Source of the DNA: Pogona vitticeps
Taxonomy: Eukaryota > Chordata > Lepidosauria > Squamata > Agamidae
Length of the DNA: 64,000 nucleotides
Assembly (NCBI RefSeq): GCF_051106095.1
Contig: NC_135792.1
Location: forward strand, 13,821,501-13,885,500
Reading direction: 5' to 3'
The translations under genes were made by a program, and so were the position numbers. Under the pieces are notes generated by a model. It was given only the letters and a program-made list of their open reading frames with translations, ran no database searches and was not told the origin of the DNA. Shown here piece after piece: positions 31,064 to 42,757 of this stretch (positions are counted from its first letter, which is position 1; each line of letters begins with the position of its first letter).

Positions 31064-31555
31064 ATGGATATTTCTTTCCTCCCCAAAGTCGTATCTCAAT
31101 CCCATCTCTCTCAGCAGTTTATCTTCCCTTCCTTCTTCCTGTCACCGTCCACAATTCAAGAAAGACTCTGCCGTACTTTAGACGTTAGGCGAGCCCTTGC
31201 CTTTTACGTCCAATGCACCCAACCTTTCAAGCGTTCACCTCAACTTTTCAGAAGTCACCAACCACTTACTAAAGGTCGCCAGGTGACATTTCAAACTATA
31301 TCTCGATGGGTCACTTCAACCATTCACCTCGTGTATCAGCTGGCATGCAAACCAGTCCCAAAGGTGATTCGCCCTCACTCCACCAGAGTAGTGGCAACCT
31401 CTACAGCATTCCTACATGGCGTACCTCTTCCAGACGTCTGTGCTTCTGCCACCTGGGCACAGCCATCCACTTTCATCAGGCATTATAGACTTGATCTCCA
31501 GCAGAAATCTGATGTGGCCTTTGGGCATGCTGTTTTCGCCTCTACCTTGGTATGA
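31064..31555 (+). CDS. DIRS tyrosine recombinase C-terminal segment (fossil)
   Basis: The open segment includes FLPKVVSQSHLSQQFI, IRPHSTRVVATSTAFLHG (His-x-x-Arg box) and TFIRHYRLDLQQKSDV (catalytic Tyr region), matching the end of the recombinase at 21977-23506. Fossil. Confidence 0.78.
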   Translation: MDISFLPKVVSQSHLSQQFIFPSFFLSPSTIQERLCRTLDVRRALAFYVQCTQPFKRSPQLFRSHQPLTKGRQVTFQTISRWVTSTIHLVYQLACKPVPKVIRPHSTRVVATSTAFLHGVPLPDVCASATWAQPSTFIRHYRLDLQQKSDVAFGHAVFASTLV

Positions 31556-31596
31556 CACCCTGCCTCTGGGTAAGACAGCTTTTTAGTCACCCAAGG

Positions 31597-31690
31597 TGTG
31601 ATTCACAGAGGCCACAAAGAAGAATGACAGGCTACCTACCTGTAATTGTAGTTCTTTGAGTGGACCTCTGTGATTCACACATCCCACCCG
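31597..31690. repeat. DIRS internal complementary region (copy 4)
   Basis: GTGTGATTCACAGAGGCCAC followed by CTACCTGTAATTGTAGTTC complements the two element ends. Confidence 0.7.
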
Positions 31691-32088
31691 CCCTACCCAC
31701 TGTCACACCATTCTGCTTCATGTAGCAGCAGTTGACACAACTGAAAGGGGAGCCTTGGTACCAAGGTATTTATATGAGCGGGTAGGGGCCTTATTCTAAT
31801 GTGTTTTTTGCTACCACAGAAGCTCTAGAACTGTCCAATGAGGCTCTGCGCAGGCGCGGATCACCCAGGGTGTTAATCACAGAGGTCCACCTGAGGAACT
31901 ACAGTTACAGGTGGGTAACCTGTCGTTCCACTCCAAGAACTCGAGCAGTAATAACATGACTATAATAGTATATTATAGTCATGACTATAGACTATAATAG
32001 TATTAAAGAGATAGGACTTAATTATTAAAGACTGTATGTTTACTCGGTCTGCTTCATCAAATTAACTTGCTTGGTTTTTTAATAACAG

Positions 32089-32134
32089 ATCTAAGAAGTA
32101 AAGCAGATGAATCTCCCCAACCTTCCTGTAAAAG
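32089..32134 (+). CDS. TDRD12: TDRD12 short exon before CS domain
   Basis: After TAATAACAG, 46 bases read (two bases) LRSKADESPQPSCK plus two bases, ending at a GTAACT donor. Other frames contain stops, so the phase is forced. Its last two bases AG plus the first G of the exon at 44267 make arginine. That leads directly into the CS domain. The short size makes homology weak; the splice phase on the 3' side supports it well. Confidence 0.7.
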
Positions 32135-32331
32135 GTAACTTAATTTTATATATATTCTTTTATTTTGGCTTATTGTTCATCCAAAGAGCCAGGATGGATA
32201 GTGATTTTTCCTGGTCCGTTCTCCTCCTTCCAAGGCCATCAAATACCAGTTCTACACCATTTCTAGAATAACAAACATAGCTGAGCTTACCATTCCATTG
32301 TGGTTGGTGTCTCATTCCCCTTTTCCCTTTA

Positions 32332-33316
32332 CAGTGGTGCCTCGACTTACAAACGTGCCTACTTATGACCATTTCGAGTTATGACCAGCTCTGGCCGCAA
32401 AATTTTGCTTCTACTTGCGACTGGAGCTTCCACTTACGAACAGAAAAAGGCAGGGAAAAGTGGGAAATTCAAATTTCTGACTGTAGGTGGCAACGAGGCT
32501 GCTTCTTTGTAGCTCTTTCGCCCCAGCAGTTAGAGTGTGCATCGGAGGAGGCTTGGGACTGCCGCCTCCTGCTTCTAAGAGCGTGTGTGTGTTTGCAGGG
32601 AGGCTTCAGGCTCCCTTGTAAGGTAAGGTGCTGTTTTCTGCTTTTTAAAAACTGTTTCGGGTGTTTTTGCAGAGTGGTTTTGAGCTGGAGGTGTTATGTT
32701 TCTGTGCTGTGATGGGTCTTGTTTGTCGGGTTTTCCCCCCATTTCCAATGGGTCTTGGGGGGTTGGTTGCTTTTTTGGGGGATTTCCCCATTTCCGATGG
32801 GTCTTAGGGAGTTTGTTTGTTTTTTGGCTCTCCCCCTCATTTCTGATGGGTCTTGGGGGGTTTGGTTGCTTTTTTGGGAGGGGTTTCCCATTTCTGATGG
32901 GGCTTGGGGGTTTGTTTGTTTTTTGGCTTTTCCCCCCAATTTCCGATGGGTCTTTGGGGGTTTGGTTGCTTTTTGGGGGTTTTCCCCCCATTTCCGATGG
33001 GTCCTGCATGCTTCCCTTGCTTTTTCCTTTGTTTTCTTTGCATTTCTGACCTGTCCCCTTTGTTCTCTGTGCATTTCCGATCTGCTCCGTTTCTATTCTG
33101 TGCATTTCCAATGGGCCTTGCACGCTTGATTACTTCCCCCCCCCTTCAACTGGAAGGGATGAATCATGTTTCCAATGAGTCTTGCAGTGATTATTTAAAT
33201 TTTTTGGTGATTTTTTTCTTCGGCCAGAACCATTTAATTGGTGCTTCGACTTACGACCATTTTGAGGTATGTCCATCTTCTGGAACGGATTATGGTCGTA
33301 AGTTGAGGCACCACTG
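32332..33316 (+). mobile_element. Tigger-like MITE
   Basis: CAGTGGTGCCTCGACTTAC follows TA, and GTAAGTTGAGGCACCACTG ends the element. The left part aligns with 17280-17480. There is no transposase. The middle carries a minisatellite. Confidence 0.85.
32735..33012. repeat. minisatellite with alternating units in the MITE
   Basis: Units of about 62 bp built on CATTTCCGATGGGTCTTGGG repeat about four and a half times. Alternate units carry GGTTGCTTTTTT or GTTTGTTTTTTGG, giving a dimer of about 125 bp. Confidence 0.75.
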
Positions 33317-33504
33317 TGTTTCCCTGACTATAATTCACCACAAGGAATATCATAAAGGAAGTTAAGGACTACTATTAGGTATAATGGGTGTGGTTCTGTG
33401 GGTTTATATGTTAGTATAGCAAGAACCCTCAGTTCCTAAATTCATTACACATAGGCAGTTGTGGAATACTTTATGTTTAAAGCTTTAATAGAAGAATGCT
33501 GCCT

Positions 33505-33715
33505 GGATAGCTCAGTGAGTTAGGTATCTGGCTATGGAGCCAGAAGTTGAGAGTTCAGTTCCCTACTACATGCCTCATGGGAACAACCAGCCTGTGTTAC
33601 CTTGGGCAAGCAGCAGAGTACTGGAGCACCCCAGAGGAAGGGACTAGTAAACCATTCCAGAGTACAAAAAACTCTAGAAAGAGTCACCGTAAGTTGAAAA
33701 TTATTTAACAGCATG
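33505..33715 (+). mobile_element. tRNA-derived SINE
   Basis: The head GCCTGGATAGCTCAGTGAG and GAGAGTTCAGTTCCC resemble RNA polymerase III A and B boxes. The body continues with CCTTGGGCAAGCAGC, AGTAAACCATTCCAGAG and a GTCACCGTAAGTTGAAAAT end. It does not fold as an intact tRNA. Confidence 0.65.
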
Positions 33716-33774
33716 TAATTATTGCTACTAATAAAAACATAATTGATGGAACTGAACTCACTGTTGATGTTTTC

Positions 33775-35377
33775 TTACTGGCTACAACTGTGTATATACA
33801 CACCGTTCTCTTCGACTTGAATCCTTTCACTCCATGCACATCCTGGTTTCACCTCAGCATTGAGAACCTCAGTCTCACCAGGACAGGTCATGGTTGATAT
33901 TGACCACCTGGTCTGCACCATTCTTCCTGCCACCTACATTTTAGAGGATCGAGAATCTCTATAGAGTTCAGGAAGATGAGGCCAGGTTCTTGTCAAACAC
34001 CCGCAGCCAAACGCCATTACGGTGGATGCTTCCCAGACATGAACCAAGGATTGAAAGCATACGACTCCAGTCAGTAAGGAAAGACACGAGATAGACCTTA
34101 TTGGCTGGTGTATTTATTCTACAACAGCATTGGTCATTTGGATGACAAACTATCAGGCTGCTATGGAGGCCTACCATCAGTTTCTCTGGGAAAAGATTAA
34201 ATGACTCCTAAACAGCTTGCCTGAGGAGAAGAGGATTCTTGCACTTATCTTCCAGCAGGAGGCACTCTGCTTGGCCGCCCATCAAATTAATTCAACCCAA
34301 CACATGTGGCAAAGAGTCTGTCAGCTGCAGTGGCCCTTCATACTTATATATGACTCCAGTTGCCAGGGAACTTTGATGAGAGGATCTTTTCAATGAAAAG
34401 GCCAGTTACGTACTGGAGAACCTATACAAGAAATGTAATACAGCTAAATGGATGGGGCTTGCTTCCCCATCCTTCAACCAGCAACAGAGACAGTACAAAT
34501 TATCATGAAGGTGTACCCTTTTCTATCAACAGAACAAGCCTTTAACTGAGAGCTCATGAACCTTATCCTGGTCATTCTTATGCTTGATCTACAGCCCCCC
34601 GCTTTGATCCAAGCCTTCATCACTTCCCAAAAGGCTGGATAAGAAACACAAGCAGGAATTTTGACTTGTGCAACCCCAAGATCAACAACATGACCCTTCA
34701 GTCACCTACCCTGCCACCCTTGTGCCTGGTGCATTGTCACCACTGATTTTTGGATCTTATCTGTTTTGCACAGGGCTATGCCATTACAATTGTCATTCTT
34801 CTTCCTTTAGGTCATGTCCACATCACACTACCTTCAGAGGCTCTGGAACAGGAAATACTGTATCCAGGTTGCTTCAAAAGGACATTATAGTGTCAGTTCA
34901 TGCTGTGCTCAAACATCTCAGGCTTTACTTTTGGTACTTTAGTCTCTGCAAGAGAGAGGGTGGTTTGCACCCAGTTCTTGATCTCAAAGGTGTCAGCTAC
35001 ATCAGTGGTTCTTAACCTTTGTTACTCTGATGTTTTTGAACTGCAACTCCCAGAAACCCCAGCCAGCACAGTTGGTGGTGAAGGCTTCTGGGAGTTGCAG
35101 TCCAAAACTCCTGAGTTACCCAAGGTTAAGAACCAGTGAGCTACATCTGCCCCAGTAGGTTCTGTGGTCTGTGTCGGCCATATTGCAGTTATTGGAGGAG
35201 GGAGAAAGTTTCATGGTGGTGCACCTGAAGGATGCTATTTTCCATATTTCAATTTGGCCAGGCCATTACTGATTCCTCTGCTTTATTCTGGAAGATTTTA
35301 TCTGCAGGTTCTATGTTCTACAATTTGGCTGGTGACAGCACCTGAGGAAAGGAGGCGTGGTCATCTGTATATTGACA
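33775..35377 (+). mobile_element. old DIRS Gag-RT remnant (copy 5)
   Basis: Translated pieces match the DIRS Gag end (IENLYRVQEDEARFL near 33950) and reverse transcriptase (VLDLKGVSYISGS near 34980, and a VHLKDAIFHI-type stretch near 35215). It is heavily degraded, with far more than ten breaks, and is the oldest DIRS piece here. It is interrupted by a hAT MITE at 35003 and abutted by an LTR piece at 35378. Confidence 0.65.
35003..35138. mobile_element. hAT MITE
   Basis: Terminal repeats CAGTGGTTCTTAACC and GGTTAAGAACCAGTG flank the body with its AACTGCAACTCCCAG / CTGGGAGTTGCAGT inverted core. A perfect 8-bp target duplication, AGCTACAT, lies on both sides. Same family as 53885-54021. Confidence 0.9.
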
Positions 35378-35884
35378 GATGACCTAACTAAAGACCCCTG
35401 CTCTGGGCACCTTTCCAGTCAAGGCTTCACTGGATCTTCGAATCCCGCCGCTGGACACCAGTTTTCTTGTAACGTAGCAGGCCACTCTGATGTCACTGCC
35501 AACTCAGGCCTCTCAGAATGCCCACCACACTACTTTACACTCGCTGCCACCAATGGTAATGACTATTTAAGAAGGACAAAGGTTTCCTTCAAAACAAAAC
35601 AGGTTTATTGAAATAACAAAATGAATATGAAAATCACAAGTAGCTAATCACGATGTCAATCACTGTTTCTTATTTAATCAATCACAGACTTCCCTCACTG
35701 ACCACTTAGGCACGCAGGCCTCTAAACAAGCTCTTTCTCTCACACACACTCCTGATCTGATCTCCCACACTCTCTTCACACCCTTTTTCTTCCAGCTCCT
35801 CCCTCTTCAGCCCCACCCTCTGTCACCCCATTGGCTGATGATTCACTGCCCAGCTGTGACGGTGTCACGTTCCCGGGGGTTACA
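35378..35884 (-). mobile_element. Gmr1-type leader, primer site and LTR fragment
   Basis: 35378-35467 aligns with the leader and primer site of the element at 12040-12130 (AAGACCCCTGCTCTGGGCAC, CCGCCGCTGGACACCAG). An LTR of 417 bp follows, from TGTAACG at 35468 to GGGGTTACA at 35884. The internal region beyond the leader is missing, so this is a truncated copy of a related family. Confidence 0.75.
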
Positions 35885-36452
35885 ATAGCCGAAGTCCGAT
35901 AAACCAGTCCAAGGTCAGAGATACCAAGAATGCAAAGCCAGAGTCCCAAAACAAACTTACAGAGTGCAGTCCAAAGTCAAAGTCCAGGGTCAGATACACA
36001 GTCAGAGTCCAGAGTTCAGAGTACGTAGTCCAGGGCCAAGGTCCAAAGTCCAATACCAGCGCAGTCCAGGGTCGAGGTCCAGAGTTCAGGAACAAGAGAC
36101 GTGGATGCCAGCCAAGGTTTTGACTCCTTGCTTCCACGAAGTTTCTGGCTTCACTGAAGGTTGTTTTATACTAAAACAGCTCCTTGAGCTGTTGGAAAGC
36201 TCTCTATTCTGCTAGTACTCAGGACTAGGTGAACATAGGTCCCTGTGGAAAGCCTTAGAGCGATCCTCTGCTCTTCTTGCCCTGAGTCTTTTCCGAAGCC
36301 TGCCCCGAAGCCTGTCTGCTGTGGAGGGAGAACCTGGAGGCTGCTCAGCTGTTTCCGATCTCTCCACATTCTCCTCAGCCACAGTTAACCCTTCTGGGTC
36401 CAGATCTTCGGAAGCACTCATGACAGACGGACAGGTGAGGTCAGGGCTGCCA
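35885..36452 (-). repeat. repeat-rich LTR-like stretch, unclassified
   Basis: Bases 35905-36095 are an array of imperfect AGTCCAGAGTC / AAAGTCCAGGGTC units. 36180-36430 has a clean minus-strand open stretch of about 70 codons (SEDLDPEGLTVAEENVE) of no recognised family. The array recalls the AGTCCATAG array at 11330-11650, so it may be another LTR of that type. Uncertain. Confidence 0.35.
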
Positions 36453-36949
36453 AATACAACAACAAATGCCTAAGGTACTGCTCCAGAGCCGGCGTTGACC
36501 CAGATTCATTGGGAGATGCCTTCATGATTGAATGGGGGAACGAAACAATATACATGTTCCCACCAATACCTCTAATACAAAATACAGTCATTCGGATTAT
36601 TTAATCTCGATCAAATGTCATTCTTATAGCTCCATGGTGGCCACGTCAACCGTGGTTAACCCACCTCAGAGCGATAATCAACAGAAATAATACACCTACC
36701 ATCCATACCAGATCTCCTTTCACAGAACAACGGAGCAATTCTCCATCCCAACATTCAATCCCTGAAGCTAACAGCATGGAGAATACTCCCGCTTTCAAAC
36801 AAATCCTAGACCGAGCCCGGAAACCATCCACGCAATGACTCTACAAGAATAAATGGAAATCATTCATAAAATTTACTGAAAATAACAACTTACCTTCCAT
36901 ACAGGTATCGATAAATACTATACTCACCTTTATTCTTCACCTTTTCAAT

Positions 36950-37510
36950 ATGGGTCTTGCACATTTGACCATTAAAGTTTACATATCAGCAATAGTAGCT
37001 TTCCAGCCTACACATTCAGACTCTTCAAAACTTTTCTCTAATCCAACTCTCAAAAGATTGTTAAAAGGCATCAAGAACAGTAGACCCCCAAGACAACAAA
37101 TTGTACCTCAATGGTCTTTACAACTTGTCCTCCATGCTCTTACTAAACCACCCTTTGAACCAATGGCTCAATATAATGAAAAACTTTTATCCTTTAAAGC
37201 AACCTTTTTAGTGGCAATAACATCTGCCAAACGAGCTAGTGAACTCACAGGCTTACGGTCAGATCCACCATGCCAACAATTTCACCCCGATAAAGTCACC
37301 ATCTACTGGTATCTTGATGTATCATTTCTTCCTAAAGTGGTCTCAGAATTTCATCTAAACCAACCACTGATTCTACTAACATTATTTCCATCCCCATCTT
37401 CAGAAACTGAGCGCATGCTCCACATGCTGGACGTACAAAGGGCTCTGACGTTTTATATAGACAGGACCAAAACATTCAGGAAAACTCCTAGAGTTTTATG
37501 GTCCACGTAA
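36950..37510 (+). CDS. DIRS tyrosine recombinase segment (fossil)
   Basis: A 186-residue open segment has LTIKVYISAIVAFQP, PQWSLQLVLHALTKPPFEPM, SAKRASELTGLRSDPP (first Arg region) and FLPKVVSEFHLNQPL, closely following the recombinase at 21977-23506. Confidence 0.78.
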   Translation: MGLAHLTIKVYISAIVAFQPTHSDSSKLFSNPTLKRLLKGIKNSRPPRQQIVPQWSLQLVLHALTKPPFEPMAQYNEKLLSFKATFLVAITSAKRASELTGLRSDPPCQQFHPDKVTIYWYLDVSFLPKVVSEFHLNQPLILLTLFPSPSSETERMLHMLDVQRALTFYIDRTKTFRKTPRVLWST

Positions 37511-37626
37511 GGGTGCTCAAGCATCACCCCAAACCATCTCGCACTGGATAGTGCAGACAATATCACTAGCATATGAACTGTCAGGTAAAGAACCTCCCAA
37601 TGAACTGAAAGCTCATTCCACTAGAG

Positions 37627-38368
37627 CAGTGGTCGGAGAACAGGGGCAAATTACCTCAAATTGGGTGAAAGTGAAAATCCTGGGGGTAATGAGCAGAGCG
37701 CTACCCCCTCCCACCCCCACCCTCTGCAGCCAAACCTCAAATTGTAAGCCATCTCTCCCTGTTACTTCCTGGTTGCAGCAGGGCACTTCTAAATCTTCCG
37801 TTCTTTCAGGAGATCGTAGATAAGCCTGCTTAATTGGCTATAGCTGTGGAATAGCCCCGAGCAATAAATCAATCCAGGGCTTTGATTGCTTCCTCCGGAA
37901 ATGAATGCAAGCAAGCAGGAGGTGGGAAAGGATCAAGTTAATGAGGGGAAGGAAGGTGCAAGAGACGGAAGGCTTCATCAAGCTTATTTAAATGTATGGA
38001 GAAAATGGATGGATGGGGGGGTGTGAGAGAGGGAGAGAGACTGACTCAAAACTATGAAAAAGGAACAGGCAAGGCTTGAATTAAGGCAGGAAAAGGGGGA
38101 GGGAGGGTGTGTGTGTGTGAGAGAGAGAGACTGACTCAAAACTATGAAAAAGAACAGGCAAGGCTTGAATTAAGGTAGGAAAAAAGGGTGGAGGGAGGGT
38201 GGATGTGTGCTTGTATGTGTGTGTGTGAGAGAGAGAAACTGATGGGGGAAAAAGGTGACTTCATCAAATACTGCATCATTTCCTTCCTTTTAAATCAAGG
38301 GGGTAAAATTGGCTTATATAAATTGGGGGGGGCGGGGTTAAAAGGTAAAAAAAATTCCCTGACCCCTG
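37627..38368. mobile_element. hAT non-autonomous element in DIRS copy 6
   Basis: Ends CAGTGGTCGGAGAAC and (complement) CAGGGGTCAGGGAAT, flanked by CACTAGAG and CTCTAGAG (7 of 8 bases match), interrupt the recombinase region. The interior is non-coding and includes a tandem repeat at about 38020-38245 with a unit near 105 bp (GACTGACTCAAAACTATG...). Confidence 0.75.
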
Positions 38369-40390
38369 CTCTAGAGCACTATCAACATCCACGGCCCTAC
38401 ATTGTGGGATTGAATTGCCAAACATATGCCAAGCAGCAGCTTGGTCTAACCCACTGACTTTAGTCAAACATTACTGCCTCGATGTCAGGGCGAAAAATGA
38501 TGGTGCATTCGGCAGGGCTATCCTGACATCTTTGCTGTCGTGACGTCCCACCATCCGGTAAGTGAGCTTGCCAGTCACCCACTTGTGTGTATTCACAGAG
38601 GCCACGAAGAAGAAAGAGAGGTTACTTACCTGTAACCAGGGTTCTTTTAGTGGACCTCTCTGAATTTACACAATCCCTCCTTTCCTCCCCTCTGCCCGTC
38701 ACGTTGTCTTATAATATACATACTATCTTGACAGCAGCAGACAATAGAAGGAACTGATGGGAAGATAGGAGGTTGGAGCATGCACTCCAGGGGGAGGTCT
38801 AACTGTCAAACTTTTATCCTAAGATCCAGAAGTTCCGAAACGTCCTGCGCAGGCACAGAAAAGCCACTTGTGTGAAATCACAGAGGTCCAATAGAAAAAC
38901 CATGGTTATAGGTAAGTAACCTCTCTATTTATGTTGCTGTCAGTGCCACTTGAGAGGGAGCCAGAACTGCCTTTTACTATGAAAGGAGTTAAATTGCTTC
39001 TCCCTGCTGGCTGGAATGAAGAATATGGTTGCATGCCTCAATGACAATTAAAACTGGAGACTGTAATCTAGAAAAGGAAACATCCTTCAGACATAAGTTT
39101 GAGCAGATTGGAGAGAACTAAGACTTCTGAGGAGCAGACAGTAAATACTTTGGAGAAGATTGGAAATAATGAAAAAGTACAAGGAGAAATGGTAAAAGAA
39201 AAAATTATGAATGAGTTTAAGAACCTATTGGGAACAGCTGTTAAAGAAATGAAAGCATATACAGTAATGAAAAAAAAAACTACCGGGATAATGAAAAAAT
39301 GAAAAAAATTCTCACAGATAAAGGAAGAAATTGTGAAAACAACAGCAGACCTTAAAGATATAAAAGCATTGGATCTAAGAATTCAAAAGACTGAAAAACT
39401 GGTGAAAGCAAATGCAACACTGATTCATCAGCAAAAAGATATATTGGATCAAATTGACAAAAAAATTATTGATCTTCAAGTTATAAATCAGAGAAATAAT
39501 GTGAAAATCTCTGCATTTCCCAAGGGAACAAACATAGGCACACCAGAGAGGAACCTTCGGAATGAAGTACCGGAATTGCTGAATGCAATGAATAGCTCCA
39601 GGAGAACAATGGCAGCAACAGGACAGCAAGAGTGCATCACACAGCGTCCAAGTGCAGATCTGGGATGTTCCCAGGAGATATGGTGAGATTTGCGAATTAT
39701 TAGAGAAAATTAATGTTTTTGAAGGCAATGAGAGTAAAGCATGGGCAACTAAAGTACAAAGAGGCATCTATTCAAATCTATCAAGATCTTTGCTCTGAAA
39801 CTGTAAGCTGGAGATATCAAATGTATCCCGTGAAAATAGTGCTCATCAAGAATAGAATAAAATATAAATGGGGTTACACAGTTTATATGAGAATAATTTA
39901 CAAAGAGAAACATATAATAACTTCAGTGGAGCAAGGTGTGGAGATGTTGCATCAGTGGGGCGTGTTGGAAGATAACCAATCACAGCAAGAAGCCATAAAG
40001 GCAGATGGAAAGGAAGATTCAGCGACTAGTTCAGAACAAGGGGAAGAAGAGAAGGATGAGGAACAGGAGACAGCTGTGGGTGGAATGTTAATAGAAGACA
40101 CCACCAGAGTGCTGGAGGAAGTTTTAAGGGAACAAGTAGTCAAGAAGAAGAAGAAACGTACAGGCATAGGAGAGAGAAGAAGAAAGAGTAGAATGGGTTA
40201 ATGTAGGATCTAAGGTTTGACTCAAGCCAACGGGAAATATAAGATTGATATAGTGATAATATTAGTTTTTTAAAAAATGTTTATTTCTCAATAGACTTTA
40301 TGAATTACTAAGTAGGAGTGCAAAGTACTGTATACCGAGTTGAGGCATGGAAAATTGTGGTTGGTTGGTTGGGATAGTGGATTATCCTCC

Positions 40391-40402
40391 CCCCCCCCCC
40401 CG
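40391..40402. repeat. poly-C run
   Basis: A short cytosine homopolymer in the L1 region between ORF1-like and ORF2-like sequence. It could be a sequencing-sensitive spot. Confidence 0.6.
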
Positions 40403-42081
40403 CATATGTCAACAAATGATGGTCAGGGGTGTTACACTTTGGCAGGAAAAGGGAATAATAAAATTAAATGTGGGGTGGTGAGTTATGGGGTAGGCATAGA
40501 CCTAGGGAATTAGTAACAGTTTGGGTATTTGTCTTTATTGGGTATTGTTTTGTCACAGTAGCACATCATAGTATTTCATTTCACCAAATGAAAATATGAG
40601 ATTAAATTGGAATGGTTAAAAATGTAAGAGTACTAACCTTGAATCTTCAAAGCTTGGGGAATGGTTTAAAGAGGAAAAGAATTGAAGTTTTGATAAATAA
40701 AGATAAATCAGATACTGTTTTTCTACAAGAAATGCATAAAAAGGAAGGAGTAGTTGAGCTAAAATTATCTTGGACTAAAAATTATGAAAAATCATGGGAA
40801 CTCAAGTTCAAGAAGTGTGGCAACTAATATTTCTAATGTAAGTTGAATTAGTTAAATAAAGATGATAAAGAAATATTTCCGATACTACAAGGGCAAATGA
40901 GAGGAGAAGATTGTGCTTTATTAGTCAGTAAAACTGATTAGAAAGATGTTTGGAGAGAATTTGAAAGGAGATGAAAAGACATGTGCTTTTTATTCGTGTA
41001 TCAAAGTTATTCTAGGATAGATTATATATTTGTATCTAGTGATTTGTTTAGAGTTTGTAAAAGTAATGTAGGGTTAATAAAAGTAACATCACAGTTTAGT
41101 GAATACGGATTTTAAAGTTATATATGATCATAAAGTAGGTAAAAGATGGAGTTCTTATATAAGTATTTTACAACATAAACATGCAGTAGAGAAAACATAC
41201 ATTGGAGAAAGAACTGATAGAAATATGGAGCATTTATGATAAATGAGGTAGTAGGGAAAGTCTAGTTTGGTACACTTGGAGTAAGGGGGTTGAGTATTAA
41301 AGAATCTGGCAATTTAAGAAGGAAAAAGGAAAAACAAATGAAAAAATTGGAGGATGAAATAAGAGTGTTAGAGATGAATTATACAACAAATAGAGATATA
41401 AAAGTTTTATCAGAAATGCAAGCCAAGAAAAAGGAACTACAGGATATAGGAATGGAAAAAGTTCAGAAGAATTAAATATATATGAAAAGAGAATGTTTTG
41501 AAGTTAGTCATGAAAATTCTAGAATGCTAGCCAGAGCCACACAAGCAAAAATGCTAAGAGTGTAATTGGAATGATTAAAGATGAAAATGGTAAAAAGAGC
41601 AATTTAATGAAGCAAAAATTGGAAGTATTTCATAAATTTTTAATAATCTTTATAAAAGTGCCAAACTATCAAGAAGATTAGAACATATATAGGGAAAAAT
41701 ATGAGAAATAAGCTTCAAGAGATTGATAGAGATTTCATGGAGCAGTTAGCGAAGGAGATATAGAAGATATTATTAATAATTTAAGGATGAAAGACACCAG
41801 GATTGGGTGGATTGGAGTCGGAATATTATAACAAAATTTTAAAAGGTGTTGATACCAAAGTTAGAATCACGATTTAATAAAATTATGGAAGGAGAAGAAA
41901 TTCCAGACTTTTGGAAGCATTAATTGATTACATTGGTTCATAAGCATAATAAGGATATGTCTGACCCAATTGCTTACAGGACTGTTTCTTTAATAATTCA
42001 AGATACTAAGATATTTACAGCATTATTAACAAAGATAATGAACAACTTTGTTGGCAAATATATTAAAAAGGATCAAAGTGG

Positions 42082-42757
42082 TACAGTTACAAGATAGGTG
42101 GCACCTGGCTCAATAGTCGTGCCTGTGAGAGGGGTACCACCTAAGGATGAGTCAGCCGTGTGCGGCAGCTGCCAAGAAAGCCCACACAGTCCTAGGCTGC
42201 ATCAACAGGGGGACAGCATCAAGATCACGAGAAGTGATAGTACCACTCTATACCATGCTGGTGAGGTCACACTTAGGACGTGTTGTGTCCAGTTCTGGTC
42301 ACCACAATGCAAAAAAAGACGCTGAGGGGTGCAGAGAAGAGCAACAAAGATGATGAGACTGGAGGCTAAATCCTATGAAGAACAACTAAAAGAACTAGGT
42401 ATATATAACTTAATGAAGAGAAGACTGAGGGGAGACATTTTAGCAGTCTTCCAAGATCTGAAAATTGCCACAGGGAAGAGGGCATTGATTCATTCTCCAT
42501 TGTGCCTGAGGGTAGGACAAGAACCAATGGGTGGAAACTCATCAGAGGGAGAAATAAGGAGGAAGTTCCTGAACGTGAGAAACACGAAGCAGTGGAACAG
42601 CTTGCCTCCCAATGTTGTGGATGCCCCATTGCTGGAGGTTTTCAAGAAAATATTGGACAGCCATCTGTCCGGGATGGTATGAGGTCTCCTGCCTTGGGCA
42701 GGAGGTTGGACTAGAAGACCTCCAAGGTCCCTTCCAACTTTACAATGATTCTATGAC
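42082..42757 (+). mobile_element. CR1 LINE 3' end inside the L1
   Basis: Protein pieces such as CQESPHSPRLHQQGDSIKI, STTLYHAGEV and WNSLPPNVVDAPLLEVFKK, and the end CAACTTTACAATGATTCTATGA, are the CR1 3' signature. L1 sequence resumes directly after it. Confidence 0.8.

Larger units (their letters stand above)
28461..31925 (+). mobile_element. DIRS-like retrotransposon fossil (copy 4)
   Basis: This is the same subfamily as 1511-4739: left end GTTCTTCTTCC...CTCTGAATCACAC, right end complementary near 31830-31925, and internal complementary region at 31597-31690. Gag-like sequence includes the Cys motif FKHCVVCDNKISL near 28850 and an open piece at 30074-30640. Recombinase pieces are at 31064-31555. 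The reverse-transcriptase region is missing and a Sauria SINE is inserted. Broken by many changes; older than copy 2. Confidence 0.85.
36453..38930 (+). mobile_element. DIRS-like retrotransposon fossil, 3' half (copy 6)
   Basis: It begins inside the pol tail (near NKCLRYCSRAGVDPDSLGDA), continues through LIAPWWPRQPWLTHL and the recombinase (36950-37510, then 38377-38540 after a hAT insertion), the internal complementary region (about 38583-38670) and the right terminal repeat to about 38930. The Gag and reverse-transcriptase halves are absent. Broken; its terminal sequences (GAATTTACACAATC) ally it with copy 2 rather than copies 1 and 4. Confidence 0.8.

Noticed and set aside
32575-33129. Open frames of 120-180 codons on both strands.
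   Set aside because: Periodic peptides mirror the minisatellite in the MITE.
33505-33580. A tRNA gene.
   Set aside because: A- and B-box-like motifs are present but the cloverleaf is incomplete and the sequence runs on into a SINE body.
36180-36430. A short host exon on the minus strand (reads SEDLDPEGLTVAEENVE).
   Set aside because: No splice sites in register and it sits in a repeat-rich LTR-like stretch; no homolog was recognised.
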